Of a stretch of DNA of 64,000 nucleotides, positions 17,733-29,300 are shown one piece after another. The translations under genes were made by a program, and so were the position numbers. The stretch spans positions 1,302,001 through 1,366,000 of the forward strand of contig NZ_VCNM01000001.1 of NCBI RefSeq assembly GCF_007671725.1, read 5' to 3'. Origin of the DNA: Halorubrum depositum (GTDB lineage Archaea; Halobacteriota; Halobacteria; Halobacteriales; Haloferacaceae). Under the pieces are notes generated by a model. The model ran no database searches and was not told the origin of the DNA. It saw only the letters and a list, made by a program, of their open reading frames with translations. Position 1 is the stretch's first letter. Every line of letters starts with the position of its first letter.

Positions 17733-18926
17733 ATGCACGTTCTCAGAGGCGGACGAGTCGTCGACGCGGCCGGGAGTCGCGGGGCAGACGTCGCGGTCGC
17801 GGACGGCGAGATCGTCGCGGTCGGCGATTCGGAAGCGATCGACGAGGCGGTGGCGGAGGTCGCCGACGGGAGCGGCGAGGAGGTCACCGAGGTCGACGCC
17901 GCCGGGAAGGTCGTCGCGCCCGGGCTGATCGACGCGCACGTCCACGTGATGATGGACGGGCGCCCCGACGTCGCGACCGCGGTGTCGGACAGCGACTACA
18001 CCGCGAGCTACCGGGCCGCGGGCAACCTGCGGGCGGCGGTCGAGGCCGGCGTCACGACGGTCCGCGACCTCGGGAGCCGGGGGACGCTCGCGCTCGACGC
18101 CGGCGAGGCGGTCGCCGCCGGCGAGATCGACGGCGCGCGGGTCGTCGCGTGCGGCCGCAACGTGATCATGACCGGCGGCCACGGCAACTGGTTCGGGCGC
18201 GAGGCCGACGGCCCGGCGGAGGTCCGGAAGGCGGCCCGCGAGCAGCTGAAGGCGGGCGCGGACGTGCTCAAGTGCATGGCGACCGGCGGCGTCCTCACCG
18301 AGGGCGCGGTGACCGGCGCCCCCGAGCTGACGCCCGAGGAGCTCGCCGCGTTCACCGACGCGGCCGCGCCGACGGACACGCCGACCGCGGCCCACGCCCA
18401 CGGCGAGGAGGGGATCAAGAACGCCGTCGAGGCCGGGATCACGAGTATCGAGCACGGGACGTTCATGGACCGGGAGGCCGCCGAAATGATGGCCGACCGG
18501 GGCACCTACTGGGTGCCGACCGCGAGCGCGCTCCGCGGCATCGTCGACAACGGGATCGAGGCCGGGATCCCCGAAGACGCCGTCGCGAAGGCCGAGGACG
18601 CCGCCGACCGCTTCGACGACGCGTGGGACCACGCGCTGGCGGCCGACGTGCCGATCGCGATGGGCACCGACGCAGGCACGCCGTTCAACTTCTTCGAGGA
18701 CATTCCCCGGGAGCTGGCGTACATGGTCGACTACGGCCTCTCGCCGGAGCGCGCGCTGGAGGCCGCCACCGTCAACGCCGCCGACCTGCTCGGGCTCGAC
18801 GACGTCGGCCGCGTCGAGGAAGGATACCGCGCCGACCTCGTCCTCCTCGACGCCGACCCGACCGAGGACGTCGCGGCGTGGCAGGAGCCGGAGGCGGTGT
18901 TCGCCGCCGGCGACCGCGTCGCGTAG
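17733..18926 (+). CDS. Metal-dependent amidohydrolase
   Basis: The 397-residue protein belongs to the amidohydrolase superfamily (imidazolonepropionase/prolidase-like branch). The metal site begins with DAHVHVMM, continues with LKCMATGGVL (bridging Lys) and AHAHGEEGIKNAVEAG, has IEHGTFMD, and ends with the metal-binding Asp in IAMGTDAGTPFN. A C-terminal beta sandwich closes with GYRADLVLLDADPTED. Enzymes of this branch hydrolyse cyclic amides or dipeptides; the substrate is not evident. It is divergent from the DUF1508-repeat gene and lies 71 bases before ligA on the same strand. Confidence 0.88.
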   Translation: MHVLRGGRVVDAAGSRGADVAVADGEIVAVGDSEAIDEAVAEVADGSGEEVTEVDAAGKVVAPGLIDAHVHVMMDGRPDVATAVSDSDYTASYRAAGNLRAAVEAGVTTVRDLGSRGTLALDAGEAVAAGEIDGARVVACGRNVIMTGGHGNWFGREADGPAEVRKAAREQLKAGADVLKCMATGGVLTEGAVTGAPELTPEELAAFTDAAAPTDTPTAAHAHGEEGIKNAVEAGITSIEHGTFMDREAAEMMADRGTYWVPTASALRGIVDNGIEAGIPEDAVAKAEDAADRFDDAWDHALAADVPIAMGTDAGTPFNFFEDIPRELAYMVDYGLSPERALEAATVNAADLLGLDDVGRVEEGYRADLVLLDADPTEDVAAWQEPEAVFAAGDRVA

Positions 18927-18931
18927 GGTAG

Positions 18932-21151
<2,220 letters not shown>

Positions 21152-21187
21152 CGGAGCCGTTCGAAACGAGTCGAACCGCCCGACCCG

Positions 21188-22615
21188 TCAGGCGAGCGGG
21201 AGGACCGTGGAGACGATCAGCACGGTCACGAGCCCGGTCACCGAGATGATCGTCGTGAGGGCGGTCCAGGTCTGGAGCGTCTCGCCCTTGGTGAGTCCGC
21301 CGATCTCGCTGACGAGCCAGAAGCCGGAGTCGTTGAACCACGAGAAGATGTTGCCGCCGGCGCCGATGGCCATCACGAGGTACGCCGGGTTGACGGTCAG
21401 CTGCCCGGTGAGCGGCGCCATGATCCCCGCGGCGGTCAGCATCGCGGCCGTGGCTGACCCCTGGGCGATACGGACGATGGCGGCGATGAGCCAGGCCGTG
21501 ACGAGCAGCCCGATCCCCACTTCCTGGAGCGCGCCGGCCAGGTAGTCGCCGATCCCGGAGGCGGCGAGCAGCGCGCCGAACGCCCCGCCGGCCGCGGTGA
21601 TCGCGGCGATGTTGCCGCCGCTTTTCAGGGCCTCGGTGAGCTCGTCGCTCCACTCGCTCCGGGTCATGGTGTCGTAGCGGTAGAACGTGTACGCGGCCGC
21701 GAGCGCGGCGATGGTCAGCGCGACGTTCTTGTTTCCGAGGAAGTCCGTGAACGGCTGTAGGGAAGCCAGCGCGGGCGCGACCTCCTGGAACGTGTTGACG
21801 GCGGTCGAGGACGCGATCAGCAGGACGGCCAGCAGGATCGGCGCCAGCGACTCCAGCACGCCCGGCAGCTCGCTGGTCGGCCGGTCGGCGACCTCCTGCA
21901 GCTCCTCCGTCGAGGTCGCCATCGTGTCCCGCAGCGGGATGTCGAGCCGGTTGTTGATCCAGCGGCCGTAGACGAGTCCGGACATGATCGCCGCCGGGAT
22001 GGCGGTCACCAGCCCGATGACGATCGTCGTCCCGAGGTTGCTCCCGACCTCGTCGGCGACCGCGAGCGGGCCGGGCGTCGGCGGAACGAACACGTGCGTC
22101 GTCGCGGCCCCCGCGCCGACGACGACGATGAACAGGGTGTAGTCGCGGCCGACCCGCGCCCGCATCGAGCGCGCGAGCGGCGCCATCAGGTAGAACACGC
22201 TGTCGAAGAACACCGGGATCGCCAGCACGGAACTGCTCCCGAGCAGCGACACGTCGGAGTTGTCCTCGCCGAGCGCGTTCTGGAACCCGCGGACGATCCG
22301 CTGGGCCGCGCCGCTCTCCAACATCCCCTTCCCGATGACCGCGGCCATGAGGATCGGTATCCCGATCCCGGCCATGCCGTTCCCGAACGCCGTCGCGACC
22401 TGACTGCCCGCGTCGGCGGCGGTGAAGTCCGCGATGAAGACCGTGTTCACCACGCCGACCAGGAACGCCGAGATGATCAGCCCGACGAACGCCGGGAGAT
22501 CCAACCACACGAGCAGCGCGACGACGATTATCAACCCAATTATGAATGTCAGTAATGGACTGTGCGTGAACTGAACAGTTGCTTGGAGTGGTGTCGGAAC
22601 CATCCCGGTTGACAT
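21188..22615 (-). CDS. GntP-family permease (gluconate:H+ symporter family)
   Basis: The 475-residue protein is highly hydrophobic with about 12-14 helices. Family runs are visible, such as GNGMAGIGIPILMAAVIGKGML, HVFVPPTPGPLAVADE and NPAYLVMAIGAGGNIFSWFNDSGFW. These fit GntP/gluconate permeases, which take up sugar acids or short hydroxy acids with protons. The start is uncertain: ATG at 22615 is used, but an in-frame ATG at 22603 and a TTG at 22630 exist, and a TATA-like AAATTTTAA at about 22635 would fit 22603-22615. No sugar-acid catabolic gene lies nearby, so the substrate is open. Confidence 0.88.
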   Translation of the reverse strand: MSTGMVPTPLQATVQFTHSPLLTFIIGLIIVVALLVWLDLPAFVGLIISAFLVGVVNTVFIADFTAADAGSQVATAFGNGMAGIGIPILMAAVIGKGMLESGAAQRIVRGFQNALGEDNSDVSLLGSSSVLAIPVFFDSVFYLMAPLARSMRARVGRDYTLFIVVVGAGAATTHVFVPPTPGPLAVADEVGSNLGTTIVIGLVTAIPAAIMSGLVYGRWINNRLDIPLRDTMATSTEELQEVADRPTSELPGVLESLAPILLAVLLIASSTAVNTFQEVAPALASLQPFTDFLGNKNVALTIAALAAAYTFYRYDTMTRSEWSDELTEALKSGGNIAAITAAGGAFGALLAASGIGDYLAGALQEVGIGLLVTAWLIAAIVRIAQGSATAAMLTAAGIMAPLTGQLTVNPAYLVMAIGAGGNIFSWFNDSGFWLVSEIGGLTKGETLQTWTALTTIISVTGLVTVLIVSTVLPLA

Positions 22616-22850
22616 GGTCAGGACGACCAATTAAAATTTGCGGGCGCCTCTAATGGCGTTGCAGTCTTGCGGTTTGTGAAAGTCAAACCGAAGGCGATCT
22701 CCCGTCGAAGTGAACGTAATAATATTCAAATAATAGTCATATTTTTTATATATGTTTTCTATTGCGGGCGAACCGTCAGTTTCGACTCCCGCCGACGGCT
22801 CCTCGCACCGACCCGCAACCCTTTATCGGGAGACGCGGGAACGGAGGGGT

Positions 22851-23852
22851 ATGACCGCCATCGAGCTGCGTGGCGTGCGGAAGGAGTTCGGCGACGTCAC
22901 GGCCGTTCGTGACCTCGACCTCACCGTGCGAGAGGGAGAGGTGTACGGGTTCCTCGGGCCGAACGGCGCCGGCAAGTCGACGACGATCGACATGCTGCTC
23001 GACCTCGTCCGCCCCACCGCGGGCACGGTGCGCGTGCTCGGACGGGACGCCACGAGCGACGGGGTCGCGATCCGGCGGCGGACCGGCGTGCTCCCGGACG
23101 GATTCTCGGTGTACAACCGGCTCTCCGGGCGGAAACACGTCGAGTTCGCTGTCCGATCGAAAGAGGCCGACGACGACCCCGACGCCCTCCTAGAGAGGGT
23201 GGGACTGCTCGACGACGCCGACCGCAAGGCCGGCGGCTACTCGAAGGGGATGCGCCAGCGGCTCGCCTTGGCGATGGCGCTCGTCGGCGAGCCCGACCTG
23301 CTCGTCCTCGACGAGCCCTCCTCGGGGCTCGACCCCGCGGGCGCGAAGGAGATGCGAGAGATCGTCGAACGCGAGGCCGACCGCGGCGCGACCGTCTTCT
23401 TCTCCTCGCACATCCTCGAACAGGTCGACGCCGTCTGCGACCGAGTTGGCATCCTCCGCGACGGCGAGCTCGTTGCCGAGGACTCCGTCGAGGGGCTCCG
23501 CGAGGCCGTCGGCGGCGAGGAGACGCTGGAGATCGCCGTGGGCGACGCGACCGACGCGGACGGGGCGGGCGACGCGGCCGTCGAGGCTGTCCGCGCGGTC
23601 GAGGGCGTCAGCCGCGTCGACCGCGACGGCGACGCGCTCGTCGTGAGCTGCGCCGACGGCGCGAAGACGCGCGTCATCGCCGCGCTGGAGGACGCCGGTG
23701 TCGACGTCGCCGACTTCCACACCCGGGAGGCGTCGCTGGAGGACCTCTTCTTGGCGTACACGGAGGGCGACTCGCCGAGCGCGGACCCGGGAGGCGAGGG
23801 CGCCGACGCGGCCGGCGCTACCGACGCCGCCGACGAGGAGGTGGACCGATGA
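22851..23852 (+). CDS. ABC transporter ATP-binding protein (ABC-2 exporter type)
   Basis: The 333-residue protein has a complete ATPase domain: Walker A GFLGPNGAGKSTT, signature YSKGMRQRLALAMA, Walker B LLVLDEPSSGLDP and the switch His in FFSSHILEQ. A C-terminal extension of about 110 residues, of DUF4162 type, is followed by an acidic tail. It powers the permease encoded next, whose ATG overlaps the stop by four bases. Drug, lipid or copper-related export is typical of the class. The start at 22851 is set by a TATA-like CCTTTATCGG 25-30 bases upstream; an in-frame upstream extension of 33 codons would precede the transcript. Confidence 0.93.
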   Translation: MTAIELRGVRKEFGDVTAVRDLDLTVREGEVYGFLGPNGAGKSTTIDMLLDLVRPTAGTVRVLGRDATSDGVAIRRRTGVLPDGFSVYNRLSGRKHVEFAVRSKEADDDPDALLERVGLLDDADRKAGGYSKGMRQRLALAMALVGEPDLLVLDEPSSGLDPAGAKEMREIVEREADRGATVFFSSHILEQVDAVCDRVGILRDGELVAEDSVEGLREAVGGEETLEIAVGDATDADGAGDAAVEAVRAVEGVSRVDRDGDALVVSCADGAKTRVIAALEDAGVDVADFHTREASLEDLFLAYTEGDSPSADPGGEGADAAGATDAADEEVDR

Positions 23853-24679
23853 CCCTCGCCGCCATCGCGGAGAAGGACTTCCAGGACGCGGTGCGCTCGC
23901 GGGGGATGATCGCCCTCGTGGCGCTGTTCTCGCTGCTCGTCGCCGTCTTCGCGTTCGTCATCAGGCCGACGGGACAGGGCGAGCAGTTCGCGACGGAGCT
24001 GCTCCTCCGCTTCTTCGTCAGGCCGTTCCTCGTGACGACGCTCGTCCCCCTCGTCGCGGTCGTGATCGGCTACAACGCCGTGAGCGGCGAGCGCGAGTCC
24101 GGCTCCCTGAAGCTGCTCCTCTCGCTGCCGCACTCGCGCGCCGACGTCGTCTTCGGGAAGGTCGTCGGCCGGGGCGCCGCGCTGTCGGTCGCGGTGTTCG
24201 TCGGGTTCCTGCTGCCCGCCGCGGTGCTGGCCGTGCTCGCGCAGACCGGAGGGATCGCGGCGTTCAACGCCGGCTCGTACTTCGGGTTCACCGTCTTCGC
24301 CGCGGTGCTCGGCGTCGTCTTCGTCGCGATCGCGGTCGGCTGCTCGGCCGCCGCGTCCACGCAGCGGCGCGCGCTGATCGGCGGCGTCTCGATCTACGTC
24401 CTGTTCGTGCTGCTGTGGGGCGCCGTCACCGGGCAGTTCCTCGGCGCCGCGGGCGGGATCGTCGACCCGCTGCCGGTGTCGACGGAGCAGGTCAGGACGT
24501 TCCTCCGGGTGTCGAACCCGACGACCGGCGTCGAGATCCTGTCGAACGCGTTCCTCGCGGAGCAGCTGTTCTCGGGCGAGACCGTCAACAGACAGATCTC
24601 GGCGGCGTCGATGCTCGTGTTCTGGACGGTCGCGCCGCCGCTGGTCGGGCTCTGGAAGTTCGACGCGGACGACCTGTAG
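23849..24679 (+). CDS. ABC-2 type transporter permease
   Basis: The 276-residue protein has about six membrane helices with the ABC-2/NosY layout: an N-terminal amphipathic piece (IAEKDFQDAVRSRG), helix 1 (LVALFSLLVAVFAFVI), then the coupling region SGERESGSLKLLLSLPHSR, which is the hallmark of the family. Its ATG overlaps the ATPase gene stop (ATGA), so the two make one exporter. The substrate is not indicated. It converges on the metY gene, 34 bases apart. Confidence 0.9.
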   Translation: MTLAAIAEKDFQDAVRSRGMIALVALFSLLVAVFAFVIRPTGQGEQFATELLLRFFVRPFLVTTLVPLVAVVIGYNAVSGERESGSLKLLLSLPHSRADVVFGKVVGRGAALSVAVFVGFLLPAAVLAVLAQTGGIAAFNAGSYFGFTVFAAVLGVVFVAIAVGCSAAASTQRRALIGGVSIYVLFVLLWGAVTGQFLGAAGGIVDPLPVSTEQVRTFLRVSNPTTGVEILSNAFLAEQLFSGETVNRQISAASMLVFWTVAPPLVGLWKFDADDL

Positions 24680-24713
24680 ACCCCGAGAACGGTCAAAAAA
24701 CGCCGAGTCCGGT

Positions 24714-26018
24714 TTACGCCGTCGCGCTCTCGATCGCCGCCTCGAGGTCCGCGACGATGTCCGCGGGGTCCTCGATGCCGACGGAGAGCCGCACCATGTC
24801 GCCGGTGACGCCGGCGGCCTCCTGTTCCTCCTCGGTCAGCTGCTGGTGGGTCGTCGACGCCGGGTGGATGACGAGCGTCTTCGCGTCGCCGACGTTCGCG
24901 AGCAGTGACGCCAGGTCGGCGTTCTCGACGGTCCCCTTCGCGGCCTCGTAGCCGCCCTCCAGCCCGAATGTGATCATGCCGCCGTAGCCGCCCTCCAGGT
25001 ACTCGCTTGCCTCCTCGTGGGTCTCGTGGCTCTCCAGGCCCGGGTAGTTCACCCACGCGACGTCCGCGTGCTCGTCGAGGTACTCCGCGACGATGCCGGC
25101 GTTCTCGCAGTGGCGCTCCATCCGGAGCGGGAGCGACTCCGTCTGCTGGAGCGTGTTCCACGCGTCGAACGGCGACTGCTGGTTCCCCAGGTCACGGAGT
25201 CCGCGGGTGACCGCCGCGAAGGTGAACGCCGCGTCGCCGAAGGCGTCGACGTAGTTGATCCCGTGGTACGCCGGGTTATCCTGCGCGATCTCCGGGAACT
25301 TCTCGGGGTACTCTCCCCACGGGAAGGAGCCGCCGTCGACGAGGACGCCGCCGACGGTGGTCCCGTTACCGGTGAGCCACTTCGTCGTCGACTCCCAGAC
25401 GAGGTCGGCGCCGTGGTCGAGCGGACGGCAGAGGTACGGCGTCGCGAACGTGTTGTCGACGAACAGCGGGACGCCGCGGTCGTGCGCGATGTCGGCGATC
25501 CGCTCGATGTCCGGCGTGACCAAGGCCGGGTTCCCGATGGTCTCGAGGTGGACGTAGGCGGTGTCCTCGTCGATTGCGTCGGCGTACCCCTCGTAGTCGA
25601 GCGGGTCGACGAACCGCGTCGAGACTCCCCGGCGCTCGACGGAGTGAGTGAGGTAGGTGTAGGTGCCGCCGTACAGCGCCGACGAGGAGACGACGTTGTC
25701 GCCCGCGGACGCGAGCATGAACGTCGCCAGGTCGAACGCCGCCATCCCCGAGGCGGTGGCGACCGCGCCGACCCCGTTCTCGAGGGAGGCGATCCGCTCT
25801 TCGAGGGCGGCGTTCGTCGGGTTCATGATCCGCGAGTAGACGTTTCCGGCCTCCTCCAAGGCGAACAGCCGAGCGGCGTGGTCGGCGTCCTCGAACTCGT
25901 AGGAGGTCGTCTGATAGATGGGCGTGGCCCGGGCGCCGGTCGCCGGGTCCGGATCGGAGCCGGCGTGGACGCTTCGGGTGCGGAACTCGCGGTCGGGCTG
26001 GTCCTCGTCGGATGGCAT
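24714..26018 (-). CDS. metY: O-acetylhomoserine aminocarboxypropyltransferase/cysteine synthase family
   Basis: The 434-residue protein is a PLP enzyme of the Cys/Met metabolism family, with the length and motifs of O-acetylhomoserine sulfhydrylase: SVHAGSDPDPATGARATPIY, YSRIMNPTNAALEERIASLE, VDNTFATPYL and the PLP lysine in STTKWLTGNG (Lys213). It makes homocysteine from O-acetylhomoserine and sulfide for methionine synthesis. A strong TATA (TTTTTAAATAGG) lies 20-30 bases upstream of the ATG, so it is probably leaderless. The usual partner, homoserine acetyltransferase, is not in view. Cystathionine gamma-synthase/lyase is a less likely alternative. Confidence 0.88.
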   Translation of the reverse strand: MPSDEDQPDREFRTRSVHAGSDPDPATGARATPIYQTTSYEFEDADHAARLFALEEAGNVYSRIMNPTNAALEERIASLENGVGAVATASGMAAFDLATFMLASAGDNVVSSSALYGGTYTYLTHSVERRGVSTRFVDPLDYEGYADAIDEDTAYVHLETIGNPALVTPDIERIADIAHDRGVPLFVDNTFATPYLCRPLDHGADLVWESTTKWLTGNGTTVGGVLVDGGSFPWGEYPEKFPEIAQDNPAYHGINYVDAFGDAAFTFAAVTRGLRDLGNQQSPFDAWNTLQQTESLPLRMERHCENAGIVAEYLDEHADVAWVNYPGLESHETHEEASEYLEGGYGGMITFGLEGGYEAAKGTVENADLASLLANVGDAKTLVIHPASTTHQQLTEEEQEAAGVTGDMVRLSVGIEDPADIVADLEAAIESATA

Positions 26019-26198
26019 ACGTGGAGGTGTGCCCGCTACCTATTTAAAAACGGTCGCATGGACGTGGCGTTACCGGTTTCTCGGAGACGCCGGCGTCGTT
26101 CGGGGCTACTCGGGCCACTCGGGGGCGTTCGGGGCCGCTCGTCGTCCTCGAGGCCTGCTCGTGCGAACCGTTAACAGCGTCGAACCGTAACTCAGGTT

Positions 26199-27428
26199 AT
26201 GGGAACTCAAGGTCCGCGCGGCGACGCCCTCGAGCTGGAGGACGCGGTGGGGGGTATCCCGGACGCCGTCTGGCAGTACACGGCGCTCGGCGCCGCCCTC
26301 CTCGTCGGTTTCGCCCTCCTCAGCCAGAGCCTCGTATTCGGCGTCGCGGCGCTCGCGGTGTTGCTGGCGGCCGTCACGGTCGTCAGCGCGGTCGAGATCG
26401 TCGACGCCTACGAGAAGGAGGCGCTCACGGTGTTCGGCGAGTACCGGAAGCTGCTGGAGCCGGGCGTCCACCTCATCCCGCCGTTCGTCTCGCGGACGTA
26501 CGCGTTCGACATGCGGACGCAGACGATCGACGTGCCGAGCCAGTCGGCGATCACGCGGGACAACTCGCCGGTGACGGCGGACGCGGTCGTCTACATCAAG
26601 GTGATGGACGCCAAGAAGGCCTTCTTGGAGGTCGACGACTTCAAGAACGCCGTCTCGAACCTCGCGCAGACCACGCTCCGCGCCGTCCTCGGCGACATGG
26701 AGCTCGACGACACGCTCTCCCGACGCGACCAGATCAACGACCGCATCAACGAGGAGTTAGACGAGCCGACCGACGAGTGGGGGATCCGCGTCGAGGCCGT
26801 CGAGGTCCGCGAGGTGAGCCCCTCACAGGAGGTCCAGCGCGCGATGGAGCAGCAGACCGGCGCCGAGCGCCGACGCCGCGCGATGATCCTGGAAGCGCAG
26901 GGGGAACGCCGCTCGGCGATCGAACAGGCCGAGGGGGACAAACAGTCGAACATCATCCGCGCGCAGGGGGAAAAGCAGAGCCAGATCCTGGAGGCGCAGG
27001 GGGACGCGATCTCGACGGTGTTGCGGGCTCGCTCCGCGGAATCGATGGGCGAGCGCGCCATCATCGAGCGCGGCATGGAGACCCTCGAAGAGATCGGAAA
27101 GGGCGAGTCCACCACGTTCGTCCTCCCGCAGGAGCTCACCAGCCTCGTCGGCCGCTACGGCAAGGCGCTCTCCGGCTCCGACGTCCAGCAGATGGAGGGG
27201 TTAGAGGGGAAGGAGTTCGACGAGGAGACGGAGAAGCTCCTCGGGTTAGAAGATATCGAGAGCGCCCTCGAACAGCTCGACACGGTGGCCGACAGCGACC
27301 TGCGGACCGACGAGACCCGCGACGCGGACACGGCTCGCGACGTCGACCTCGCCCGTCAGGAGGAGGAGACCCGCGAGGCCGAGCGGGACATCGAGCTGGA
27401 GGCCGAGAGCGAGCGGCCGGGGACGTAA
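26199..27428 (+). CDS. SPFH/Band 7 (stomatin-like) membrane protein
   Basis: The 409-residue protein has two N-terminal membrane helices (about residues 27-65) and then an SPFH domain: EKEALTVFGEYRKLLEPGVH, DMRTQTIDVPSQSAITRDN, VEVREVSPSQEVQRAM. A long coiled coil follows (MILEAQGERRSAIEQAEGD and related repeats), then an acidic C-terminal tail of about 80 residues rich in Glu, Arg and Asp. Stomatins form membrane microdomain oligomers and often pair with an NfeD protease, which is not seen here. The acidic tail is the segment of which degenerate copies occur downstream, at 27532 and 30733, on either side of the nrd genes. Confidence 0.9.
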   Translation: MGTQGPRGDALELEDAVGGIPDAVWQYTALGAALLVGFALLSQSLVFGVAALAVLLAAVTVVSAVEIVDAYEKEALTVFGEYRKLLEPGVHLIPPFVSRTYAFDMRTQTIDVPSQSAITRDNSPVTADAVVYIKVMDAKKAFLEVDDFKNAVSNLAQTTLRAVLGDMELDDTLSRRDQINDRINEELDEPTDEWGIRVEAVEVREVSPSQEVQRAMEQQTGAERRRRAMILEAQGERRSAIEQAEGDKQSNIIRAQGEKQSQILEAQGDAISTVLRARSAESMGERAIIERGMETLEEIGKGESTTFVLPQELTSLVGRYGKALSGSDVQQMEGLEGKEFDEETEKLLGLEDIESALEQLDTVADSDLRTDETRDADTARDVDLARQEEETREAERDIELEAESERPGT

Positions 27429-27531
27429 GCCCGACTCGCGGCTGCCACACGGCGTCGACGGAGAAGCTCGCCGGAACTACGATCGCGCCGCCGCACGGGT
27501 CGCTGACGTTCCCAGAGCCGAAGACGCCTAC

Positions 27532-27576
27532 CTCGAGGCGGACCGGGACATCGATCTGGAGTCGGAGACGGAGTGA
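27532..27576 (+). repeat. Degenerate copy of the stomatin gene 3' end (short)
   Basis: The bases encode LEADRDIDLESETE and then a stop, in the same pattern as the tail of the stomatin protein just upstream (EAERDIELEAESE). Roughly 33 of 42 bases match the region 27378-27419. There is no start codon or promoter of its own, so it is a fragment. It marks the left edge of the low-G+C nrd block. Confidence 0.55.
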
Positions 27577-27609
27577 CTGAGACGGTAGGCGAGCCGCTAC
27601 GAGTAGCGA

Positions 27610-29298
27610 TCAGCTTTCACAGGCTCTACACTCGAGAATATCTCGACTGAATTTTTGTGCGGCATTCACGCTGTGCTGATAGTAGAGGCTCTTGACTCCT
27701 TTCTTCCAAGCTTCTATGTAGAGCTGATTGATCTCCTTGACGCTCACTTCACTCGGATCGATCGAGATGTTCACGCTCTGTGCTTGGTCTATGTGTTTCT
27801 GTCTCTGTGCTGCCTGATTGATGATCGCCATCTGCGGTATCTCGGCGAAGGTCTTGAACACCTCTTTCTCTTCGTCCGTCAGACACTCGAGATGTTGAAC
27901 GCTCCCGTCTTTGTTTGCGATGCTGTCCCAGACTTCGCGCGTGTCTTCCCCCCGCTCCGCCAGTATCGCCTGAAGGAATCTGTTTTTTTGCGTCGACTTT
28001 AGCTTCGCACCGTCTCGCACGAAGTAGTTCGATTTCAGCGGCTCGATGCTCGGACTGACCTGACCCAGGATGACGCTGCTCGATTTCGTCGGAGCCACGC
28101 TCATCGTCGTCGTGTTCCGCCTGCCGTAGCCCTCGAGAACCTCCGGCTCCCCGAACTCATCCGCAAGCGCTTCACTCGCCTCGTAGCTCCGCTCTTTGAT
28201 CGTCCGGAATATCTCCCCGTTCTTCTCCATCGCCTCCATGCTGTCGAAGGGGATCATGTTGCTCTGGAGGTAGCTGTGCCACCCGAGGACGCCGATCCCT
28301 ATCGCTCTGTGCCTCTTCGCGAACCGCACGGCCCGCTCCATGAACTGTACTCCCTCCGTGCGCTGGATGAACTCCTCCATCACCGCGTCCAGAAATCGCG
28401 TCAGAGTCTCCACCGCATCGGTGTTTTTCCATTCGTCGTAGTGGAGAGCGTTCATACTTGAGAGACAGCAGACGAAGCTCTCGTCCGCCGTGGCCGGCAG
28501 CGCTATCTCGGTACACAGGTTGGACGCGTTAATCTGGTAACCTTTGTCCTTGTAGACCTGTGGCTTCCCCTCGTTCATGTTCCCCCGGAAGATGATATAC
28601 GGAACGCCGATATTGATCCGGGTCTCGATGATATCCGCCCAAGTCTCTCGCTTCTCTTCGTCGCCGTCGATCATCGCCTGAAACCAGTCGTCACCGATGA
28701 TGACGCCGTAGTAGATGTCCTGTACCGGGTCACCTTCGGTTTTGATGTTAAGCCATTCTTCCAAGTCGTCGTGTTCGACATCTATGTAGCCGGCGAACTG
28801 CCCTCGTCGGGTTTCGCCCTGGCTGATGACGTTGATTATCGTATCGAACAGCTCTGTGAAACTGTAACTCCCGTTGCTCTTGCCGTTGTTCGTTATCGAA
28901 CTGCCTCGCGGCCGCAGCTCACCGAAGTACCCGCTCGTTCCCCCGCCCTGCTTGGTCATCTCACCCACCTCGGCTTGGGTGTAGAGAATACTCTCTATGT
29001 TATCCGCCATGTAGCTGCCGAAGCAACTGATAGGAAGGCCTCTGTCCAGTCCGAAGTTGGACCACACCGGGCTGGCGAGACTATAGAAGCCGCGGCTCAT
29101 GTACTCGTAGAACTTGTCCGCGAATCCCTCCTCGCCTAGAATCTCTTCGGCGCGCTCCGCTATCTGTCTGACTCTCTCTTCCGCTTCGACGCCCTCAAGC
29201 AGGTATCCCTCTCTGAGAAACTCCCTACTGTCCTCGTTCAGCCAGTAGAACGGTTCGTTATGCTGTTCGACAACTCTGTCGAGTTCTGTTTGTGCCAT
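27610..29298 (-). CDS. nrdA: Class I ribonucleoside-diphosphate reductase, large (alpha) subunit
   Basis: The 562-residue protein reduces ribonucleotides to deoxyribonucleotides together with NrdB. Active-site residues are all visible: Cys92 (LPISCFGSYM), the NLCTE motif with Asn260, Cys262 and Glu264, Cys278 (VCCLSS), the Tyr539-Tyr540 radical pair (SLYYQHS) and the C-terminal redox pair in ECRACES. It lacks the N-terminal ATP-cone of longer enzymes and is short, as in many phage and Bacteroidetes-type enzymes. Its G+C is visibly lower than its neighbours and codon choice is relaxed, suggesting transfer. Two bases separate it from nrdB. Confidence 0.95.
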   Translation of the reverse strand: MAQTELDRVVEQHNEPFYWLNEDSREFLREGYLLEGVEAEERVRQIAERAEEILGEEGFADKFYEYMSRGFYSLASPVWSNFGLDRGLPISCFGSYMADNIESILYTQAEVGEMTKQGGGTSGYFGELRPRGSSITNNGKSNGSYSFTELFDTIINVISQGETRRGQFAGYIDVEHDDLEEWLNIKTEGDPVQDIYYGVIIGDDWFQAMIDGDEEKRETWADIIETRINIGVPYIIFRGNMNEGKPQVYKDKGYQINASNLCTEIALPATADESFVCCLSSMNALHYDEWKNTDAVETLTRFLDAVMEEFIQRTEGVQFMERAVRFAKRHRAIGIGVLGWHSYLQSNMIPFDSMEAMEKNGEIFRTIKERSYEASEALADEFGEPEVLEGYGRRNTTTMSVAPTKSSSVILGQVSPSIEPLKSNYFVRDGAKLKSTQKNRFLQAILAERGEDTREVWDSIANKDGSVQHLECLTDEEKEVFKTFAEIPQMAIINQAAQRQKHIDQAQSVNISIDPSEVSVKEINQLYIEAWKKGVKSLYYQHSVNAAQKFSRDILECRACES

Positions 29299-29300
29299 TG